From contig JAKCOZ010000015.1 of NCBI GenBank assembly GCA_022605955.1, positions 8,623,287 through 8,687,286 of the forward strand: 64,000 bases of DNA. The letters are read 5' to 3'. Of the stretch, positions 63,215-64,000 are shown one piece after another. The notes below the pieces were generated by a model. It had not been told where the DNA came from. It was given only the letters and a program-made list of their open reading frames with translations, and did not search any database. The position numbers were made by a program, and so were the translations under genes. The stretch is from Rallus limicola (taxonomy: Eukaryota > Chordata > Aves > Gruiformes > Rallidae). The number at the start of each line of letters is the position of its first letter. Position 1 is the stretch's first letter.

Positions 63215-64000
63215 AGACTGAAGCATTCCTTCCAGATGCTGTTTGCACTTGAGCCAGTTACACTTGGACACAGCGGGGCAAAAAAGATAATCTGAAGAAG
63301 CTGGACATAGCGAGAGGCTTCCTCAAGTTTCCAACAACCAACACATTGGTGCACCTAACATTTGCCACGTGTTAATATTGAAGCTATTTGGCATCTCAGG
63401 AATGTTTGATTTTTACCCAAGGACATTGTTTTTCCAGAATATTGGCATTCCCATTGCTCTAGAAATTAATTGTTTTTCACAGCAGTGGCATAAACCCATC
63501 AATCACAGTAATACCAACTGGTGGCCCTTCACAGGACTTCCCATTTTCCAAGCCTTTTATTTTTGTGGCACTTTGCCATTTCCACCCTGGTAGGAAGGAA
63601 GCATCAGACCTTCTGTGCTGGCGTGGTCACGTTGTCCTTTATTTCACTCGCTTGGCACCAAACTTGGCTGCTCTGAACCCAGCACAGCAGCAGTCTCCCT
63701 TTGCAGTGGGCAAAGCTCTGTGCCTTCTTTTGTGCTCTAACCAAAGCAGAGGGGAGTCAGACAGAGACAGCAGGCAGCCTTTTGTCCTCTTCTGCTCACA
63801 GATACTCGTGTGTCCCGTCTCTTCATCTCTGGCGCAGGCTTACACTGCCCTTTGTGCACACACATGCAAGTAATAGTAAGACACTATTAGCAGGTAGGTT
63901 AACTGCTACGTCCTGTGTTCTGTGCATTACACATGTTTCTGGAAATCCTGTTAGAAGCCTTTTCTACATCCAACTGGAGCATTGGAGGCTATGGAATGAA
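63215..64000 (+). other. NINJ1: Probable NINJ1 3'UTR exon, continuing past the right edge
   Basis: Begins AGACTGAAGC after a good acceptor. No long open frame with a motif is present. No AATAAA or ATTAAA poly(A) signal occurs from 63215 to 64000 (only a weak CATAAA near 63490), so the 3' end probably lies outside the window. Confidence 0.55.

Noticed and set aside
1..64000. tRNA, rRNA, CRISPR arrays, insertion sequences, bacterial operons or phage genes
   Set aside because: No tRNA box A/B pairs, spaced direct-repeat arrays, or prokaryotic gene packing were seen; the repeats are all vertebrate-type.

Overview
The window looks like avian nuclear DNA. It is dominated by AT-rich, intron-like and intergenic sequence carrying many CR1 LINE fragments (3'-truncated copies, some ending in the ATTCTATG-type terminal repeat), plus one LTR of a family with a start typical of bird endogenous retroviruses. 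Two CpG islands mark gene promoters. I see no bacterial-type operons, tRNAs, rRNAs or CRISPR arrays. The exact bird order is not resolved from sequence alone.

Layout. (1) Positions 1-369, minus strand: the 5' coding end of a WNK-family kinase, best matched to WNK2, running off the left edge. Its CpG-island promoter extends to about 1730 and contains a perfect CArG box. (2) About 1.74-47.57 kb: intergenic DNA with no convincing exon. It holds several CR1 relics (6.5, 8.4, 11.5, 18.8, 23.1, 25.0, 27.1, 30.4 and 39.7 kb), a solo-type LTR at 14.8-15.3 kb, a perfect (AAGGG)41 array at 9.4 kb, and small tandem and homopolymer repeats. (3) About 47.58-63.2 kb and beyond, plus strand: a complete NINJ1 (ninjurin-1) coding sequence in three coding exons (48020-48091, 55518-55752, 60678-60832; 153 residues). 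A probable 3'UTR exon starts at 63215 and runs to or past the right edge. Intron 1 contains a CRE/ETS-type motif cluster, and intron 2 a CR1 copy.

Both genes point outward from the interval (WNK2 leftward, NINJ1 rightward), the same head-to-head arrangement as the NINJ1-WNK2 neighbours on human 9q22.31. NINJ1 is a small two-helix plasma-membrane protein that oligomerises to rupture membranes during lytic cell death. WNK2 is a cytosolic Ser/Thr kinase of ion-transport and growth signalling. Nothing in the sequence suggests they work together; the link is conserved synteny.

The most useful second looks are: the unlisted WNK2 exon at the edge; a Met where mammalian NINJ1 has a transmembrane Gly; the NINJ1 stop codon embedded in a splice-donor consensus; the (AAGGG)41 tract inside a CR1 reverse transcriptase; the CR1 ORF1 esterase relic; and a CRE-containing cluster in NINJ1 intron 1. 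I did not find a clearly new biological system.
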